Shown here piece after piece: positions 8,524-17,853 of a stretch of 64,000 nucleotides of DNA. The notes beneath the pieces are model-generated. The model searched no databases and was not told the DNA's origin. It saw nothing but the letters and a program-made list of their open reading frames with translations. The position numbers were made by a program, and so were the translations under genes. The DNA is from Zwartia hollandica (GTDB lineage Bacteria > Pseudomonadota > Gammaproteobacteria > Burkholderiales > Burkholderiaceae_B), in contig NZ_JAHXRI010000004.1 in the NCBI RefSeq assembly GCF_019923725.1, positions 62,001 through 126,000 of the forward strand, in the 5' to 3' direction. Positions within the stretch are counted from its first letter, which is position 1, and each line of letters starts with the position of its first letter.

Positions 8524-9245
8524 CAGGGTTTGCCGATAAGCTCGTTGAGCGCAGCCATGTCGGTAATCTTGATGTCACGCTGGTTGACAATAATGATGCC
8601 TTCTCGGGCAAATCGTGAAAAGAGACGGCTGACTGTCTCGAGGGTTAGGCCAAGATAATTGCCGAGCTCTTCGCGACTCATACGCATGATGAACTCACTC
8701 GGCGAATATCCTAATGCGGTCAGGCGTTGAGACAGATTCAGCAAAAAAGCGGCCAGTCGTTGCTCGGAGCGCATTGAACCCAAGGCCAAGAGCACTTGGT
8801 GAGAACGAGCAATTTCTCGGCTCATGAGACGTCGCACCTGGTGCTGCAAGGAGGGCACGTAGCGTGAGATCTCGTCGATATCTTGAAGCTTCACTACGCA
8901 TGCTTCTGAGTCTTCCATGGCGATGGCGGTAGAGCTATGCTCGCCCTCAATCATTCCGTCGAGCCCTACGATTTCCCCAGGCAAGAAAAAGCCGGTTATC
9001 TGATGTGCGCCATTCGCCTCGTCGAGTTGTGTCTTAATAGAACCCGTGCGCAGGCCAAAGAGTGCATCTAGTTTTTCACCGTGTTGAAAGAGCGCTTGGC
9101 CTTTTTGCAATCGAATGCGATCCTTAACAAGGTCATCGAGCTTGGCCACCTCGCTAGCAGGCATTCCAACGGGTAAACAGACACTGCCCATCATGCAGGT
9201 GGAGCAATGTGTCGACTCAGCAGCAACCGGGATGTGTTTAAGCAT
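8520..9245 (-). CDS. fnr: FNR-type oxygen-sensing transcription regulator
   Basis: A 241-residue Crp/Fnr protein. With the start at 9245, the [4Fe-4S] ligands are C14, C17, C23 and C116. This is a constant offset of six from E. coli FNR (C20, C23, C29, C122). The recognition helix keeps E203, S206 and R207, equal to E209, S212 and R213 there, which read TTGAT half-sites. FNR dimerises when its cluster is intact at low oxygen. An upstream in-frame ATG at 9293 would add an atypical hydrophobic N-terminus and lies only 11 bp from the FNR box, so I prefer 9245. It likely controls ccoNOQP and itself. Confidence 0.92.
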   Translation of the reverse strand: MLKHIPVAAESTHCSTCMMGSVCLPVGMPASEVAKLDDLVKDRIRLQKGQALFQHGEKLDALFGLRTGSIKTQLDEANGAHQITGFFLPGEIVGLDGMIEGEHSSTAIAMEDSEACVVKLQDIDEISRYVPSLQHQVRRLMSREIARSHQVLLALGSMRSEQRLAAFLLNLSQRLTALGYSPSEFIMRMSREELGNYLGLTLETVSRLFSRFAREGIIIVNQRDIKITDMAALNELIGKPC

Positions 9246-9304
9246 GTCTACCAAGTGTCGAGTAAAAAAATAATTCAATAACTTCTTGATCAATTGTAGT
9301 CCTG

Positions 9305-9318
9305 TTGATTTGGATCAA
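9305..9318 (-). promoter_or_regulatory. FNR box upstream of fnr
   Basis: TTGAT-TTGG-ATCAA is a perfect FNR consensus palindrome, 60 bp upstream of the preferred fnr start. With -41.5 geometry, transcription towards fnr would begin near 9270, inside the 9246-9293 leader. No strong -10 element is visible there, so activation versus repression cannot be settled. The other side faces clpB, whose promoter begins about 60 bp away. A second TTGATCAA palindrome lies at 9286-9293. Confidence 0.75.
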
Positions 9319-9379
9319 GTCGATTTTTCCTTAGGAGGGCTAAGCTTTTGTGAGCCTAGTGGCATTTATCAAGTAAGCC

Positions 9380-9407
9380 ATTGAAAAGTAGCGCTTTGGC
9401 CGCATCT
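9380..9407 (+). promoter_or_regulatory. Sigma-32 (heat-shock) type promoter of clpB
   Basis: ATTGAAA at 9380-9386 and CCGCATCT at 9400-9407 are separated by 13 bp. This closely follows the RpoH consensus (CTTGAAA, 11-16 bp, CCCCATNT). It ends 50 bp before the clpB ATG and fits the usual heat-shock control of this chaperone. Confidence 0.6.
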
Positions 9408-9457
9408 TGTACGCATCAACTTTTGGCCACAAGCCATACCTCGTTAGGAGCACCACC

Positions 9458-12052
9458 ATGCGTTTTGACAAACTTACGACCAAATTTCAGCAGGCGCTTG
9501 CCGATGCGCAAAGTCTGGCTGCGCGTCAGGAACATCCATACATCGAGCCGGCTCACGTATTATCTGCCTTGCTAGGCGACAGTGAGAGCGGCGCAGCAAG
9601 CCTACTCGCGCGAGCTGGCGTTGCGATCAACAAGCTGCAAACAAGCCTGGCAGCAACGCTTAAAGCCCTGCCCCAAGTCAAGGGTGGCGATGACAACATC
9701 CAAGTCAGCCGGGACTTGCAGGCCGTGTTCACGCGTGTCGATAAAGAGGCCTCAAAGCGGGGCGATACCTATATCCCGAGCGAACTGTTCTTGTTGGCCC
9801 TGGCTGACGATAAAGGCGATGTGGGCCGTGCGTTGAAAGAGGCAGGTCTGCAACGTAAAGCACTTGAGGCTGCGATTGATGCGGTACGTGGTGGCGAGAC
9901 AGTAAAAGATCAAGAAGGCGAGTCCAATCGTGAAGCCTTGGCGAAATACACGATGGATCTGACCGAACGTGCGCGTCAGGGAAAGCTCGATCCCGTGATC
10001 GGGCGCGACGATGAGATTCGGCGCGCGATTCAGATTTTGCAGCGTCGCACCAAAAACAACCCCGTACTAATCGGTGAGCCTGGCGTGGGTAAGACTGCCA
10101 TCGTCGAGGGATTGGCACAGCGTATCGTTAACGACGAGGTTCCAGAGAGCCTTCGGGGCAAGCGCGTGCTGTCCTTGGATTTGGCAAGCTTGCTTGCGGG
10201 CGCTAAATTCCGCGGTGAATTTGAGGAGCGCTTAAAGGCTGTGCTCAAAGAGCTGTCGCAGGATGACGGCAGTAGCATCATTTTTATTGATGAAATCCAC
10301 ACAATGGTGGGTGCTGGTAAAGCTGAAGGCGCAATGGATGCTGGCAACATGCTCAAGCCTGCCTTGGCGCGCGGTGAGCTGCACTGCATCGGTGCAACCA
10401 CGCTGGATGAGTATCGCAAGTACATCGAGAAAGATGCTGCGCTTGAGCGTCGTTTTCAGAAAGTTATTGTGGATGAGCCCAATGTGGAATCGACCATTGC
10501 CATTCTGCGCGGCTTGCAGGAGCGCTATGAGTTGCACCACGGCGTTGAGATCACAGATCCTGCGATTGTGGCGGCTGCTGAGTTATCGCATCGCTACATT
10601 ACCGATCGCTTTTTGCCGGATAAGGCCATCGACTTAATTGACGAAGCGGCTGCGCGTATTCGCATGGAAATCGATTCCAAGCCTGAAGTCATGGATCGAC
10701 TCGATCGGCGCATTATTCAATTGAAAATTGAACGTGAAGCCGTTAAAAAAGAAACAGACGAAGGATCAATGCGTCGTCTACAAATTATCGAGGAAGAGCT
10801 CGAGAAGTTGCAACGCGAGTACAACGATTTTGAAGTGATCTGGAAGAGCGAGAAGGCTGCTGTGCAAGGGACGCAGTCGATCAAAGAAGAGATCGAACGC
10901 GCACGTGCCGAAATGGCTGAACTGCAACGCAAGGGTCAGTTCGATAAGCTCGCCGAAATTCAATATGGCAAATTGCCAGAGTTGGAAACGCGTTTAAAAG
11001 CAGCAGAGGGTGCCGGTGCTGTTGCAGGTGCCGGAGATAAGCCTCGCTTGTTGCGCACGCAGGTTGGTGCAGAAGAGATTGCAGAAGTTGTTTCGCGCGC
11101 CACGGGTATTCCTGTGTCAAAAATGATGCAAGGCGAGCGCGATAAGCTTTTGCAAATGGAAGACCGCTTGCACCAGCGCGTCATTGGACAAGATGAGGCG
11201 GTTGGGCTGGTCGCTGATGCAATCCGACGCTCGCGCGCCGGGCTGTCTGACGCATCACGTCCTTATGGTTCGTTCTTATTCCTTGGTCCGACCGGCGTCG
11301 GTAAGACGGAACTTACCCGGGCCTTGGCAGATTTCCTCTTTGATTCTGATGAACAGTTGATTCGTATCGACATGAGCGAGTTTATGGAGAAACACTCCGT
11401 TGCTCGTTTGATTGGCGCACCGCCAGGGTATGTTGGCTACGAAGAGGGCGGCTATCTGACGGAGGCTATACGTCGCAAACCTTACAGTGTTGTGTTGCTT
11501 GACGAGGTGGAAAAGGCGCATCCGGATGTTTTTAACGTACTTTTGCAGGTGCTCGATGATGGCCGTCTGACTGATGGGCAAGGGCGTACGGTCGACTTCC
11601 GTAACACGGTGATCGTGATGACCTCGAACCTTGGCTCGCAACATATTCAAGCCATGGTGGGCCAGCCCTACGAGGCGATCAAGGCGGTTGTCTGGGATGA
11701 CCTAAAAAATCATTTTCGACCAGAGTTTTTGAATCGGATCGATGAGGTTGTCGTATTTCACGCCTTGGATAGTGCACACATCGAGAAGATCGCGGGCGTA
11801 CAACTCCAGCGCTTGGCGAAGCGGATGTTGCAGCAGGAGATGATCTTAGAGGTCTCGCCTGTGGCGCAAGCCGAGTTGGCACGCACCGGGTTCGACCCTG
11901 TCTTTGGTGCAAGACCTCTGAAGCGGGCGATCCAGCAGCAACTGGAAAACCCAATAGCCAAACTAATTCTTCAAGGCAAGTTTGGTCCTCGGGATGTTGT
12001 TCCGGTCGACTGGCGAGATGGAAAGTTCGTGTTCGAACGAACTCTCCAGTAA
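9458..12052 (+). CDS. clpB: ATP-dependent disaggregase ClpB
   Basis: An 864-residue Hsp100 chaperone that extracts proteins from aggregates together with DnaK. It has the N-terminal Clp_N repeat region, AAA+ domain 1 with Walker A GEPGVGKT near residue 206, and a middle coiled-coil domain (about 400-530, rich in E/K/R). AAA+ domain 2 has Walker A GPTGVGKT near 610 and ends in the D2-small region. Start 9458 has TAGGAG upstream and gives the family N-terminus [11 protein letters not shown]. The length is typical. It converges with the ABC-importer operon, with only 5 bp between stops. Confidence 0.97.
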   Translation: MRFDKLTTKFQQALADAQSLAARQEHPYIEPAHVLSALLGDSESGAASLLARAGVAINKLQTSLAATLKALPQVKGGDDNIQVSRDLQAVFTRVDKEASKRGDTYIPSELFLLALADDKGDVGRALKEAGLQRKALEAAIDAVRGGETVKDQEGESNREALAKYTMDLTERARQGKLDPVIGRDDEIRRAIQILQRRTKNNPVLIGEPGVGKTAIVEGLAQRIVNDEVPESLRGKRVLSLDLASLLAGAKFRGEFEERLKAVLKELSQDDGSSIIFIDEIHTMVGAGKAEGAMDAGNMLKPALARGELHCIGATTLDEYRKYIEKDAALERRFQKVIVDEPNVESTIAILRGLQERYELHHGVEITDPAIVAAAELSHRYITDRFLPDKAIDLIDEAAARIRMEIDSKPEVMDRLDRRIIQLKIEREAVKKETDEGSMRRLQIIEEELEKLQREYNDFEVIWKSEKAAVQGTQSIKEEIERARAEMAELQRKGQFDKLAEIQYGKLPELETRLKAAEGAGAVAGAGDKPRLLRTQVGAEEIAEVVSRATGIPVSKMMQGERDKLLQMEDRLHQRVIGQDEAVGLVADAIRRSRAGLSDASRPYGSFLFLGPTGVGKTELTRALADFLFDSDEQLIRIDMSEFMEKHSVARLIGAPPGYVGYEEGGYLTEAIRRKPYSVVLLDEVEKAHPDVFNVLLQVLDDGRLTDGQGRTVDFRNTVIVMTSNLGSQHIQAMVGQPYEAIKAVVWDDLKNHFRPEFLNRIDEVVVFHALDSAHIEKIAGVQLQRLAKRMLQQEMILEVSPVAQAELARTGFDPVFGARPLKRAIQQQLENPIAKLILQGKFGPRDVVPVDWRDGKFVFERTLQ

Positions 12053-12057
12053 GTTAA

Positions 12058-13050
12058 TTAGACGGGCTGTAAGGTCTGGTCCACCCTGAAACATCTGGCG
12101 CTGTGATCTTCAGTTAGCCAGATTGTTTCAGGCAAGGCTTTTCTGCAATCGTCTGTTGCCAAGCTGCAGCGTTCGGCAAAGACGCAACCCGGCGGCAGGT
12201 TGCTCAGATCGGGAGGTGCACCTGGAATGGTCTCCAAGCGTGTTCCCTTCTTGACCGAACCGTGCGCCAAGCTTTTTAGTAAGGCCCGCGTGTAGGGATG
12301 ACGAGGTGAGCGCATCAGTGTCCGCGTTGTGCCCTGCTCGACAATGCGCCCGGCATACATCACGGCAATACGATCTGCTACTTCAACTGCAGCACCAATG
12401 TCGTGCGTGACAAAAATAACAGATAGGCCAAGCTCACGCTGGAGTTCACGCAACAACAGCAGAATTTGAATCTGCACGGTTGCATCCAGAGCGGTGGTGG
12501 GTTCGTCTGCAAGAAGCAACTGCGGCTGGCTAGCAAGTGCTAGAGAAATCATGGCACGCTGACGCATGCCGCCCGACATTTCATGCGGGTAAGCATCGAG
12601 GCGTCGCTCGGGGCTCGGGATGCGGACACGTTCAAAAAGCGAAAGTGCGCGTGCGCGGGCCTGCTCCTTGCTTACATTTTCGTGACGAAGAATCGCCTCG
12701 ATAATTTGCTCACCCACGGTGTAAACCGGATCGAGTGCTAATAATGGTTCCTGGAAAATCATTGAAGCGACTTTGCCACGGAAGTCTGACAATGCGCTAG
12801 CGGAAAGCTGCACGACGTCCTGATCGCCTACCAGGATTTGTCCTTCGAGCTTTGAGCGCGATGGGTTATGCAGACGCAAAATTGAGCGAAGCGTCACGCT
12901 CTTTCCTGATCCTGATTCACCGATCAGTGCGACGACTTCGCCTCGTTTAACCTTTAAGTTAACACCGGATACGGCACGTACAGGCTTTCGACCCCCGGTA
13001 AAAGTGACCGTAAGGTCACGGATATCAACGAATGTTTTTTCGTCGCTCAT
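12058..13050 (-). CDS. Peptide/nickel-type ABC importer ATPase (DppD/OppD-like)
   Basis: A 330-residue ABC ATPase with Walker A GESGSGKS, signature SGGMRQRAM, Walker B LLLADEPTTALD and switch histidine (VTHDIGAA). The C-terminal oligopeptide/dipeptide extension contains the PxxCxFxxRC pattern (PPGCVFAERCSLA), which marks OppD/DppD-type ATPases. Start 13050 overlaps the preceding stop by ATGA and has CAGGAGG upstream; a longer reading frame to 13113 lacks support. It is the last gene of the five-gene importer operon and pairs with the DppF-like ATPase. Confidence 0.92.
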   Translation of the reverse strand: MSDEKTFVDIRDLTVTFTGGRKPVRAVSGVNLKVKRGEVVALIGESGSGKSVTLRSILRLHNPSRSKLEGQILVGDQDVVQLSASALSDFRGKVASMIFQEPLLALDPVYTVGEQIIEAILRHENVSKEQARARALSLFERVRIPSPERRLDAYPHEMSGGMRQRAMISLALASQPQLLLADEPTTALDATVQIQILLLLRELQRELGLSVIFVTHDIGAAVEVADRIAVMYAGRIVEQGTTRTLMRSPRHPYTRALLKSLAHGSVKKGTRLETIPGAPPDLSNLPPGCVFAERCSLATDDCRKALPETIWLTEDHSARCFRVDQTLQPV

Positions 13051-14096
13051 GCGACCTCCTGCTGAGCGCTTGGTGCGTCGGTGTGTCCACTTCCTGCAAC
13101 GTGCATCAGACATGCGACGCCGTGCCCTGCTTGGTCGGAAACGAGGGCAGGCATCGTTTGCGAACAGATCGCCTGCGCATGCACGCAGCGTGTATGGAAG
13201 CGGCAGCCGGACGGAGGGTTAATCGGATTGGGTGGATCACCGGATAGCGGTGGCTCTTCTGTCCGATTATCTGGATCCATCGATGGTACGGAGGAGAGCA
13301 GGGCGCGCGTATAGGGATGTTTCGGTTGCTCGAACAGGGTTTCGCAATCGCCGATTTCAACAACCTGCCCAAGGTACATCACCATCACGCGATCGGAGAT
13401 GTAGCGCACGACATTCAGATCATGGCTGATGAACACGTAGGTCAGTCCAAAATCCTCTTTTAAATCCAATAGCAAATTGAGCACTTGCGCTTCGACGGAC
13501 TTGTCCAGTGCCGACACCGCCTCATCTAAGATGATTAGGCGCGGCTGCAGAGCAAGTGCTCGCGCGATGTTGACACGCTGCCGTTGTCCGCCAGACAGCT
13601 CGTGTGGATAGCGCTCTGCGAAGCGGTTGGGATCTAGGCCAACGCGCCTTAATAGGTCGCGTGCGCGTTCGACGGCATCCTCTTTGGATACGCCATGCAC
13701 TTGCGGCGCGAAAGCCACGGAGTCTTCAATCGTGAGGCGCGGATTCAGGGACGCATAGCTATCCTGAAACACCATTTGTGCTTGCCGACGAAACTCTTTG
13801 AGAGACATGTCACGACTGCCGACGGAACGGCCATCAAAGATAATGTCGCCGTTATCGGGAGGTGTTAAGTTCATCAGGAGTCTAGCGGTCGTAGATTTGC
13901 CGCAACCGGACTCGCCGACGACTCCTAAGGTTTCGCCTTGACGCACGAGAAAGTCGATATCATCAACCGCACGCACTACGCCACCGCCTCGCCCAAACAC
14001 ATCCTTTTTTAAGGCAAAGTGCTTGATCAGATTCTTGACCATCAATAATGGTTGGGCTGAACCAGGAGCAGCTTCCTTCTTCACAGTCGTATCCAT
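13047..14096 (-). CDS. Peptide-type ABC importer ATPase (DppF/OppF-like)
   Basis: A 349-residue ABC ATPase: Walker A GESGCGKST, signature LSGGQRQRV, Walker B LIILDEAVSALD, H-loop ISHDLNVV, and the C-terminal PSGCRFHTRC motif of the oligopeptide subfamily. It contains the ALKKDVFGR insertion before the P-loop that is typical of OppF/DppF. The ATG at 14096 overlaps the stop of the permease gene (TGATG). The frame stays open to 14243 without a family match, so the shorter start is used. It forms the heterodimeric motor with the neighbouring DppD-like protein. Confidence 0.92.
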   Translation of the reverse strand: MDTTVKKEAAPGSAQPLLMVKNLIKHFALKKDVFGRGGGVVRAVDDIDFLVRQGETLGVVGESGCGKSTTARLLMNLTPPDNGDIIFDGRSVGSRDMSLKEFRRQAQMVFQDSYASLNPRLTIEDSVAFAPQVHGVSKEDAVERARDLLRRVGLDPNRFAERYPHELSGGQRQRVNIARALALQPRLIILDEAVSALDKSVEAQVLNLLLDLKEDFGLTYVFISHDLNVVRYISDRVMVMYLGQVVEIGDCETLFEQPKHPYTRALLSSVPSMDPDNRTEEPPLSGDPPNPINPPSGCRFHTRCVHAQAICSQTMPALVSDQAGHGVACLMHVAGSGHTDAPSAQQEVA

Positions 14097-14989
14097 CAGT
14101 TTTTGATCTCCATGGCGGTACGCAATCCATCGGAGAGCAGGTTGAAAGCGATAGACGTGATGAAGATCATGACGCCTGGCAGTGCAGCAATCCAGGGCTG
14201 TACGTAAATAGCTGTGCGCAACGTGTTGAGCATTAGGCCCCATTCTGGCTCAGGCGGCTTGACGCCTAGACCAAGGAAGCTCAGCCCGGAGGCAAGAATC
14301 ATCGACACTGCGATCAGACTGGTTGCATAAACAAAAATAGGTCCAAGCACGTTACCCAAAACATGCACACGCACAATCGTGAATGCGTTGGCACCTGAGG
14401 CGCGTGCGGCATCCACAAAATCGCGGCTACGAATTTGTGTGGTCACACTTTCGGCAACGCGAGCGATCGGTGGGATAAACACAATGGTCAGGGAGATCAA
14501 TGAGTTTGTAATACCCGCACCCAATACGCCCGATAACGCAATCGCCAACAGGACGGAGGGGAAGGCATAAAACACGTCGATCGTACGCATGATGACGGTA
14601 TTGACTGTACCGCCAGCATAGCCAGCGATCAGGCCAATGACTGAGCCAATACAGAAGGCAAAGATCACGGGGGTAATTCCCATAAAAAGGGAAAGCTTGG
14701 TGCCCACGATTAGACGAGTCAGCATGTCGCGACCGAGCTCATCTGTTCCCAGCAAGTGTCCAGGGAAGCCGATTGGCTTGAGCCGCTTCATGATCGACGA
14801 GGCAAAGGGATCGTAAGGTGCAAGCCAGGGCCCAAATATCGCCATGATTAGCAGTAACAAAATAACAAAACCAGCAAACATCGCTAGCTTGTCTCGCATA
14901 AAGCGCTGCCCGACATTACGCCAGTAGCCAGTGGATTTCTCCGTGACAACGGCGGGTACTTTAGAGGGGTCGACGGTAATGTTCAGCAT
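14096..14989 (-). CDS. ABC importer permease (DppC/OppC-like)
   Basis: A 297-residue inner-membrane permease with an N-terminal OppC_N helix (LAMFAGFVILLLLIMAIFG, WLAPYDP) and the BPD_transp_1 domain. The EAA loop reads VDAARASGANAFTIVRVHVLGN and contacts the ATPases. About six transmembrane helices are evident. It lies 18 bp downstream of the partner permease gene. Its substrate cannot be fixed from the permease alone: dipeptides, glutathione or other amino compounds are possible. Confidence 0.9.
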   Translation of the reverse strand: MLNITVDPSKVPAVVTEKSTGYWRNVGQRFMRDKLAMFAGFVILLLLIMAIFGPWLAPYDPFASSIMKRLKPIGFPGHLLGTDELGRDMLTRLIVGTKLSLFMGITPVIFAFCIGSVIGLIAGYAGGTVNTVIMRTIDVFYAFPSVLLAIALSGVLGAGITNSLISLTIVFIPPIARVAESVTTQIRSRDFVDAARASGANAFTIVRVHVLGNVLGPIFVYATSLIAVSMILASGLSFLGLGVKPPEPEWGLMLNTLRTAIYVQPWIAALPGVMIFITSIAFNLLSDGLRTAMEIKN

Positions 14990-15007
14990 GTCAGATTCCC
15001 TGTTCCA

Positions 15008-15961
15008 TTAGCTACGCGCGATACGAGGATCGAGCAGGGTCTGAATGATGTCAACAATCATATTCAGAACAACGAAAAACATAGCGAGTACGAGAATAGT
15101 CCCTTGGAGCAGAGGGAGGTCGCGTTGAAAAATCGCCGAGTTCAACAAAAAGCCTGTGCCAGGCCAAGAGAAGACCGTTTCAATCAGAATCGATCCGCCA
15201 AGCAAATAGCCAAGTTGTAAGCCCATCACAGCCAGAGCAGTCGGGGCCGCGTTCTTGACGACGTGAATAAAGATGCCAACGTTGGTTAAGCCCTTGGCGC
15301 GCAGCCCCACAATGAATTCTTGCGCTAGGATATCGGCGACGAGTGCTCGCACGGTCCGGGCAATAATCCCCATCGGAATCACACTCATGGTCACTGCCGG
15401 TAGGATCAGATGCTTCATATGCTCCAGGTTCCAGACCCAGTCTGCAGAACCACCAGGACCCGCGCCACTAGGCGGTAACCACATCAGCGTTGAGCTGAAG
15501 ATAATCACAAACACCATCCCCAGCCAGTAGTGCGGCACGCTCACGCCTAATACTGAAGTTAATGAGGCGGCTTTGTCGATCCAGGAATTTTGAAAGTAGC
15601 CCGCAACAAAACCAAAGAGGGATCCAAATACGAATCCGATGAGAGTCGCGAAAACGGCGAGTCGCAGTGTGTTGACGACGGCTTTCAGAACTTCGTCTGT
15701 CACTGGTCTGCTCGAGGCGATTGAGGTACCCAGATCGCCTTGTAGTGCACGCCAGACCCAGGAAAGGAATTGCTCTGGATATGAGCGGTTAAATCCGTAA
15801 AGCTCCATGAGCCGATCGCGCAAATCTTGCGAGGCATCGGGTGGGAGAATCGCCATCAAGGGGTCGCCCGGTGCGAGGTGCACCAAGGAAAAACAGACAA
15901 GCGCGACACCAAGCATGATTGGCAAGGTGTAAATCAGACGCCTCAGTAAAAAGCTAAGCAT
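15008..15961 (-). CDS. ABC importer permease (DppB/OppB-like)
   Basis: A 317-residue permease with the family N-terminus (LLRRLIYTLPIMLGVALVCFSLVHLAPGDP) and six helices. The EAA motif is EFIVGLRAKGLTNVGIFIHVVKNA. It forms the heterodimeric channel with the DppC-like protein. It is separated from the upstream binding-protein gene by 94 bp that contain a factor-independent terminator, so the permease and ATPase genes are probably read by partial read-through. Confidence 0.9.
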   Translation of the reverse strand: MLSFLLRRLIYTLPIMLGVALVCFSLVHLAPGDPLMAILPPDASQDLRDRLMELYGFNRSYPEQFLSWVWRALQGDLGTSIASSRPVTDEVLKAVVNTLRLAVFATLIGFVFGSLFGFVAGYFQNSWIDKAASLTSVLGVSVPHYWLGMVFVIIFSSTLMWLPPSGAGPGGSADWVWNLEHMKHLILPAVTMSVIPMGIIARTVRALVADILAQEFIVGLRAKGLTNVGIFIHVVKNAAPTALAVMGLQLGYLLGGSILIETVFSWPGTGFLLNSAIFQRDLPLLQGTILVLAMFFVVLNMIVDIIQTLLDPRIARS

Positions 15962-16011
15962 TAGAGGTGTGTCTCAATAAAATTGAATCGGAATAGTTAT
16001 ACGTAAACAAC

Positions 16012-16047
16012 AAAAAAGCACGCCGCACCTACTGGCGCGGCGTGCTT
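16012..16047 (-). terminator. Factor-independent terminator between the binding-protein gene and the permease genes
   Basis: On the minus strand an 11-bp perfect stem (AAGCACGCCGC / GCGGCGTGCTT, plus-strand 16016-16026 and 16037-16047) with a 10-nt loop is followed by a T run (complement of 16012-16017). It starts 9 bp after the binding-protein stop at 16056. Placed inside the operon, it should reduce transcription of the membrane genes relative to the binding protein. Confidence 0.8.
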
Positions 16048-16055
16048 CGTCTAGC

Positions 16056-17732
16056 TTACTGCACTTTCATTGTGGCAATGTCAATAAACCAGTTTTGTGG
16101 TTGTACAACACCTGTCACTTTCTTGTTCATGGCGCGTGGACCCACGTCATGTGCAATCCAGACGAACGGTGCGTCTTCAACAATGCGCGTGTGCAGCTTA
16201 GCCAAAGCTGCGTCACGTGCTTTGTCGTCAAACGTTGTGCGAGCCGTTGTTACCAAGGCTTCAACTTCTGGGCTGGCATAGTAGCCCCAGTTGTTCGACA
16301 CGGGTGGGAAGGTACCCTTGCTGCTGAAACGCACCATACCGAAGAAGGGATCCATCGACGAGAAGCTGACGTTCGTTGCACTAGCGCCATTGGCCGAAGG
16401 ATCTTTTGCACCCTTGCGCCAGTTGGTGAAGAGCGTGTTCCACTCGATCACGTCGAACTGAACGTCAAAGAAGCACTTCTTGAGCGACTGCTGAACGAAT
16501 TCGTTCATTGGCAGAGGCTGCATTTGGCCCGAACCCGAAGCCGAGATCTGGATCTTGACTTTCAATGGCTTGGCTGCAGAGAAGCCAGCTTCTGTCATCA
16601 GCTTTTGCGAGCCTGCAACGTCATACTTGATGTCAAACGATGGCGTGCCGAACCAAGGGTGTCCTGGAGCCATTGTGCCTTTTGGAATGCCCATCAGGCC
16701 ACCGAGCAATGTTTTCAAGCCCTCACGATCCACACATAGGTTCGCCGCGTGCCGTACGCGCTTGTCAAGCCATGGTGAACCTTCGGCGAAAGACAACTGC
16801 CAAGGCCAGACGTGCGGCTGTGGGTTGCTGTAAATGTTGAAGCCACGCTGTTTGATCTGGGGCAGGGCGTCCGGTGCGGGTGCCTCAATCCAGTCAACCT
16901 GACCAGAGAGCAATGCTGCTGTACGTGCATTCGCCTCAGGGATTGGCAGCAATACTACGCGGTCAATCTGTGTCTTGCGCTTGGCATCCCAGTAGTCTTT
17001 GTTCGCAACCATTTCCAGACGCTCACGTGGAACAAAACGCGCCATCTTGAAAGGACCGCTACCCGACGCATCGGCAGCGAAGGCTGCCCAGGCTTGTTTG
17101 GCGCGCTCAGCTGGAGCGGCTACCGAGGCAGGGACCGCCTTGAGCTTGGCATTCCAATGTGCTGGTGACGCGATGAACAGGTTGGTCAAGTTGATCGGCA
17201 AAAAGGCGTCTGGCTCGCTCGTGGTGAGTTCGACTGTCATGTCATCAATTTTCTTCGCGCTACGCAGCGTTGGCATACGTGAGGCAGTCACACCGACTTG
17301 TGAGGCATCAAAGTGTAGGGCGTCTTTATCAAGAACCTTTTGTACGTTCCAAACGATAGCGTCCGCGTTGACGGGTGAGCCGTCGTGAAACTTAACGCCT
17401 GGACGCAGTTTAAAAACCCACTTTGTTTTGTCGTTTGCGTCCACTGCCCACGAAGTAGCCAGGCCTGGGATGACTACGCTGGGGACGTCTGATTTGGAGA
17501 GGTCCCATTGTGTGAGGGCGTCGTACATTGGAATACCGGTAAACCGGTTTCCTTCAAAGCCTTGGTCAGGCTGACCAAGCGTACGCGGAATGTCGGCTGC
17601 AGTCATGCCAATACGCAAGACTTTTTCTTGAGCCGAGGCGGGCATCGCAGAGGCAACCGCGAGTGCGGCGGTGAGGACGGTAAGCCCTAAAGGCTTGCCC
17701 ATTAAACGGGATATCAACGCCTGTTGTTTCAT
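16056..17732 (-). CDS. Periplasmic solute-binding protein, family 5 (peptide type)
   Basis: A 558-residue precursor. The signal peptide ends at an AxA site (MPASAQEK, about residues 30-36), followed by the SBP_bac_5 fold: LRPGVKFHDGSPVNADAIVWNVQ near residue 130 and VRHAANLCVDREGL in the second lobe. It binds the substrate for the DppBCDF-like importer and is the first gene of that operon. The start at 17732 has GGAG 8 bp upstream. The sigma-54 promoter lies about 105 bp upstream. Homology cannot separate dipeptide, glutathione and other ligands here. Confidence 0.92.
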   Translation of the reverse strand: MKQQALISRLMGKPLGLTVLTAALAVASAMPASAQEKVLRIGMTAADIPRTLGQPDQGFEGNRFTGIPMYDALTQWDLSKSDVPSVVIPGLATSWAVDANDKTKWVFKLRPGVKFHDGSPVNADAIVWNVQKVLDKDALHFDASQVGVTASRMPTLRSAKKIDDMTVELTTSEPDAFLPINLTNLFIASPAHWNAKLKAVPASVAAPAERAKQAWAAFAADASGSGPFKMARFVPRERLEMVANKDYWDAKRKTQIDRVVLLPIPEANARTAALLSGQVDWIEAPAPDALPQIKQRGFNIYSNPQPHVWPWQLSFAEGSPWLDKRVRHAANLCVDREGLKTLLGGLMGIPKGTMAPGHPWFGTPSFDIKYDVAGSQKLMTEAGFSAAKPLKVKIQISASGSGQMQPLPMNEFVQQSLKKCFFDVQFDVIEWNTLFTNWRKGAKDPSANGASATNVSFSSMDPFFGMVRFSSKGTFPPVSNNWGYYASPEVEALVTTARTTFDDKARDAALAKLHTRIVEDAPFVWIAHDVGPRAMNKKVTGVVQPQNWFIDIATMKVQ

Positions 17733-17836
17733 GAGTTCTCCAGAAGTACGATTGACGCGGTTAAATGTAAACATGTTGTGCAACAAAAAAACAAACCTAA
17801 AATATGTCAGTTCAAAGTGCCTTGCCTTATGAAACA

Positions 17837-17853
17837 AGCAATAATCGTGCCAA
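17837..17853 (-). promoter_or_regulatory. Sigma-54 (-24/-12) promoter of the ABC importer operon
   Basis: The minus strand reads TTGGCACG-ATTA-TTGCT (TGGCACG is the complement of 17846-17852, TTGCT of 17837-17841). This matches the RpoN consensus TGGCACG-N4-TTGCW without mismatch. The GG and GC pairs are ten bases apart as required. Transcription would begin near 17826, leaving about 93 nt of leader before the ATG at 17732. Sigma-54 promoters need an enhancer-binding protein, so the operon should respond to a specific signal, such as nitrogen supply. Confidence 0.8.

Noticed and set aside
9246-9293. A longer FNR starting at ATG 9293
   Set aside because: The added N-terminus is hydrophobic and atypical, and the start would lie only 11 bp from the FNR box. 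The 9245 start gives all cysteines a constant six-residue offset from E. coli FNR.
14097-14243. N-terminal extension of the DppF-like ATPase
   Set aside because: It lies inside the permease gene in another frame, has no family match, and ATG 14096 is coupled to the permease stop.
16095-16739. 214-codon open frame antisense to the family 5 binding protein
   Set aside because: Cysteine- and tryptophan-rich composition typical of antisense reading; no motif.
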